A stretch of DNA of 6,485 nt from a bacterium (GTDB taxonomy: Bacteria > Oederibacteriota > JAJYGY01), in contig JAJYGY010000037.1 of NCBI GenBank assembly GCA_021790555.1, forward strand, positions 1 through 6,485. The letters run 5' to 3'. Positions 5,152 through 6,485 of this stretch are shown piece by piece. The notes below the pieces were generated by a model that saw only the letters and a list, made by a program, of their open reading frames with translations, was not told the DNA's origin and made no database searches. A program made the translations under genes and the position numbers. Within the stretch, counting starts at the first letter, position 1; each line of letters begins with the position of its first letter.

Positions 5152-5634
5152 TCAGGCCCCTTCCGCGGGAGACGCGGGAGGCGTCGGTGGCGGGGCCGGT
5201 TTGGCCCCGGCGGACCATTCACGGAAGTAAAGGAGCGAGGCCGCGAAGGCCGCGTTGATCAGGAACATCGCCTTTTCCGCCGGCATCAGGCTGGAAACGC
5301 GCAGGCAGTCCAGCTCCACCACCAAGCAGCCCAGGAAATAGATCAGGAGCGTGTCGACCACCCAGGGGTGACTCTCTCCCTCCTGCCTCAGGGACTTCCA
5401 CAGGAAGTAACCCAGGGCGACCAGGGCAACCCCCAGGAGCTTCTGGGGCGGAAAGCTGGTGAAATCCCAGCGCATGGAGGTCCACTGGGCCAGGCGGCTG
5501 GTCAACACCAACAGGAAAGTCCCCTGGCCAAGGATCCACCAGCTGGCCCAGCGGCTTGTCCGCCGGAGGATGGCGCCGCGGTTGACGGCCGGCCGGCCGG
5601 CGCCTTTCTTTTTTACCTGCACCTTGAATCCCAT
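5152..5634 (-). CDS. Hypothetical four-helix membrane protein
   Basis: A 160-residue protein whose family I do not recognise. The N-terminus is strongly basic (KVQVKKKG, then RR at 24-25). Four hydrophobic segments follow at about 29-47, 65-80, 91-108 and 121-137, and then a Pro/Ala-rich tail (142-160) that looks disordered. By the positive-inside rule both ends should be cytoplasmic. The chosen start is ATG at 5634, with GGAAACC just before it and 14 nt after the stop of the upstream gene, which suggests translational coupling. The frame is open further upstream, but that stretch overlaps the better-supported surface-protein frame. An in-frame GTG at 5643 is an alternative start without a good ribosome-binding site. 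It is the last gene of the transcript ended by the terminator at 5081-5123. A function tied to export or display of its neighbour is possible but unsupported. Confidence 0.7.
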   Translation of the reverse strand: MGFKVQVKKKGAGRPAVNRGAILRRTSRWASWWILGQGTFLLVLTSRLAQWTSMRWDFTSFPPQKLLGVALVALGYFLWKSLRQEGESHPWVVDTLLIYFLGCLVVELDCLRVSSLMPAEKAMFLINAAFAASLLYFREWSAGAKPAPPPTPPASPAEGA

Positions 5635-5648
5635 GGTTTCCACGAAAA

Positions 5649-6485
5649 TTAGAAGTTGTCCTTGAATTCCTGAGTGCAGGTGGTCTGCGAGGCCAGAAAT
5701 CCCACTTTTGGGGTGGTGGCGCCCGAGGCCGCCATGAAGGAGATGCTGGCGAAAAGGGTCCTCCCTGCGGGTTGCCCGGTGATGAAGACCTCGAACCCGG
5801 CCGGAAACCCGTCGACTTCCGGCTGGGCGGCCACCGGCACGTTCAGGAAGGGAAGGCTGGCGCCGGGCTGGTTGGGGGACCGGAAGGAGGCGATGAGGTA
5901 ATTGACGCGCCAGGTCGCCGTCACGGTGGAGTTGTTGTAGGCTACTGAATAGCTGCTGGGAAAACCGGACACGCCTCCGGGAACCTGGTACAGGTAGGAG
6001 CGGTTGTGGGTCAGTCCATCCAAGTGGGTGTCCTGGGGGCCCAGGTAGTCCCCCATCTCGTTCCACACGTGGGTCTGGATCACCGGAGCGCTGAGGGTGG
6101 GGACTACGGGATTCAGGTAGGAAGAGTTGTTTTTGATCTGGTAGAAGGCTGTGGCCGGGGATGAGGCATCGGGGTCCCAGGCCAGGTTGATGTCGTAGGG
6201 GGGGTTGTTCAAGACAGAAGCCGTGTAGGTCAGCTTGTTGCTGGTCTGAAGGTTGACCAAGTCCTGGTAGTTGATGAAGGGGATGCTGCGCCATTCCACC
6301 AGACCCAGGCGGGGGCCTGTCTGGGGAATGGGGTGGTCCGGCATCTGGGCCACGTAGATGTACACGAACTGAAAGGTGTCCAGGTTGACGGACGACGACG
6401 CCAGCGAAATCGACGGCGCCGAGGCGACGAAAAGCAGGCAATCGCCCCACAGGGACTGCTGCGCCGTGATGGTATTGCTTACCTG
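5649..6485 (-). CDS. Ser/Thr/Asn-rich protein with FN3-like stretch (5' end outside window)
   Basis: The frame is open from the right edge to TAA at 5651-5649, giving 278 visible residues of a longer protein; the GTG at 6365 is internal to the open frame and need not be the start. The composition (many Ser, Thr, Asn, Tyr, Pro; few Lys) is that of an extracellular or periplasmic beta-rich protein. The stretch YDINLAWDPDASSPATAFYQI, then about 50 residues later HLDGLTHNRSYLYQV, resembles strands of a fibronectin type III domain (the L-W core and the GLT-x-Y-x-V motif). A single Cys occurs near the C-terminus (TTCTQEF), and the C-terminus has no sortase, PEP-CTERM or membrane anchor. Base composition is visibly less GC-rich than in the metabolic genes. 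Secretion and function are inferred only; the N-terminus that would show a signal peptide is missing. Confidence 0.75.
   Translation of the reverse strand, partial: QVSNTITAQQSLWGDCLLFVASAPSISLASSSVNLDTFQFVYIYVAQMPDHPIPQTGPRLGLVEWRSIPFINYQDLVNLQTSNKLTYTASVLNNPPYDINLAWDPDASSPATAFYQIKNNSSYLNPVVPTLSAPVIQTHVWNEMGDYLGPQDTHLDGLTHNRSYLYQVPGGVSGFPSSYSVAYNNSTVTATWRVNYLIASFRSPNQPGASLPFLNVPVAAQPEVDGFPAGFEVFITGQPAGRTLFASISFMAASGATTPKVGFLASQTTCTQEFKDNF

Noticed and set aside
6363..6365. GTG at 6365 as the true start of the surface-type gene
   Set aside because: The frame stays open to the right edge with similar Ser/Thr-rich composition, there is no signal peptide after the GTG, and no Shine-Dalgarno stands out. 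The gene is more likely cut by the window.
5635..6450. Upstream extension of the membrane-protein frame to an ATG at 6450
   Set aside because: The extension is Pro/Arg/Gln/Gly-rich shadow sequence overlapping the better-structured surface-protein frame. The ATG at 5634 lies just after that gene's stop.

Overview
The window is a GC-rich (mostly about 65-75% G+C by eye) segment of a double-membrane (diderm) bacterial chromosome. It carries two glucose-metabolism genes, a minimal Mla-type lipid transport operon and, on the opposite strand, a small zinc-binding protein and an unidentified two-gene unit. The lineage cannot be named from this alone. A Mla ABC transporter with an MCE protein requires an outer membrane. 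The long MCE protein with a barrel-like C-terminus resembles those of Desulfobacterota, Acidobacteriota and other deep-branching diderms more than the short MlaD of E. coli. This placement is inference.

Layout, plus strand: the 3' part of glucokinase (glk, cut by the left edge) is followed after 45 nt by 6-phosphogluconolactonase (pgl). Together they supply and process intermediates at the entry to the oxidative pentose phosphate or Entner-Doudoroff route. A 152-nt spacer with a perfect TATAAT box leads into mlaE (permease, TTG start), mlaF (ATPase) and mlaD (MCE substrate-binding/bridge protein). mlaC, mlaB and mlaA are not seen. The most striking observation is that the mlaD frame is interrupted by one in-frame amber codon (3759-3761) in the middle of the MCE domain, with both sides otherwise well conserved. 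Its C-terminal part looks like a long helix followed by an outer-membrane beta-barrel-like domain, so the intact product would be a one-piece trans-envelope conduit.

Layout, minus strand: an 8-cysteine protein with two zinc ribbons around a helix-turn-helix-like segment (4728-5045) converges on mlaD with only 6 nt between the stop codons. It has its own extended -10 promoter and a strong ribosome-binding site. Upstream of it lies a strong intrinsic terminator (5081-5123). This ends a transcript that enters from the right edge and carries a partial Ser/Thr/Asn-rich protein with a fibronectin-III-like stretch (stop at 5649), then a four-helix membrane protein (5152-5634). I recognise neither of these last two genes.

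No tRNA, rRNA, CRISPR array, insertion sequence or phage gene is visible.
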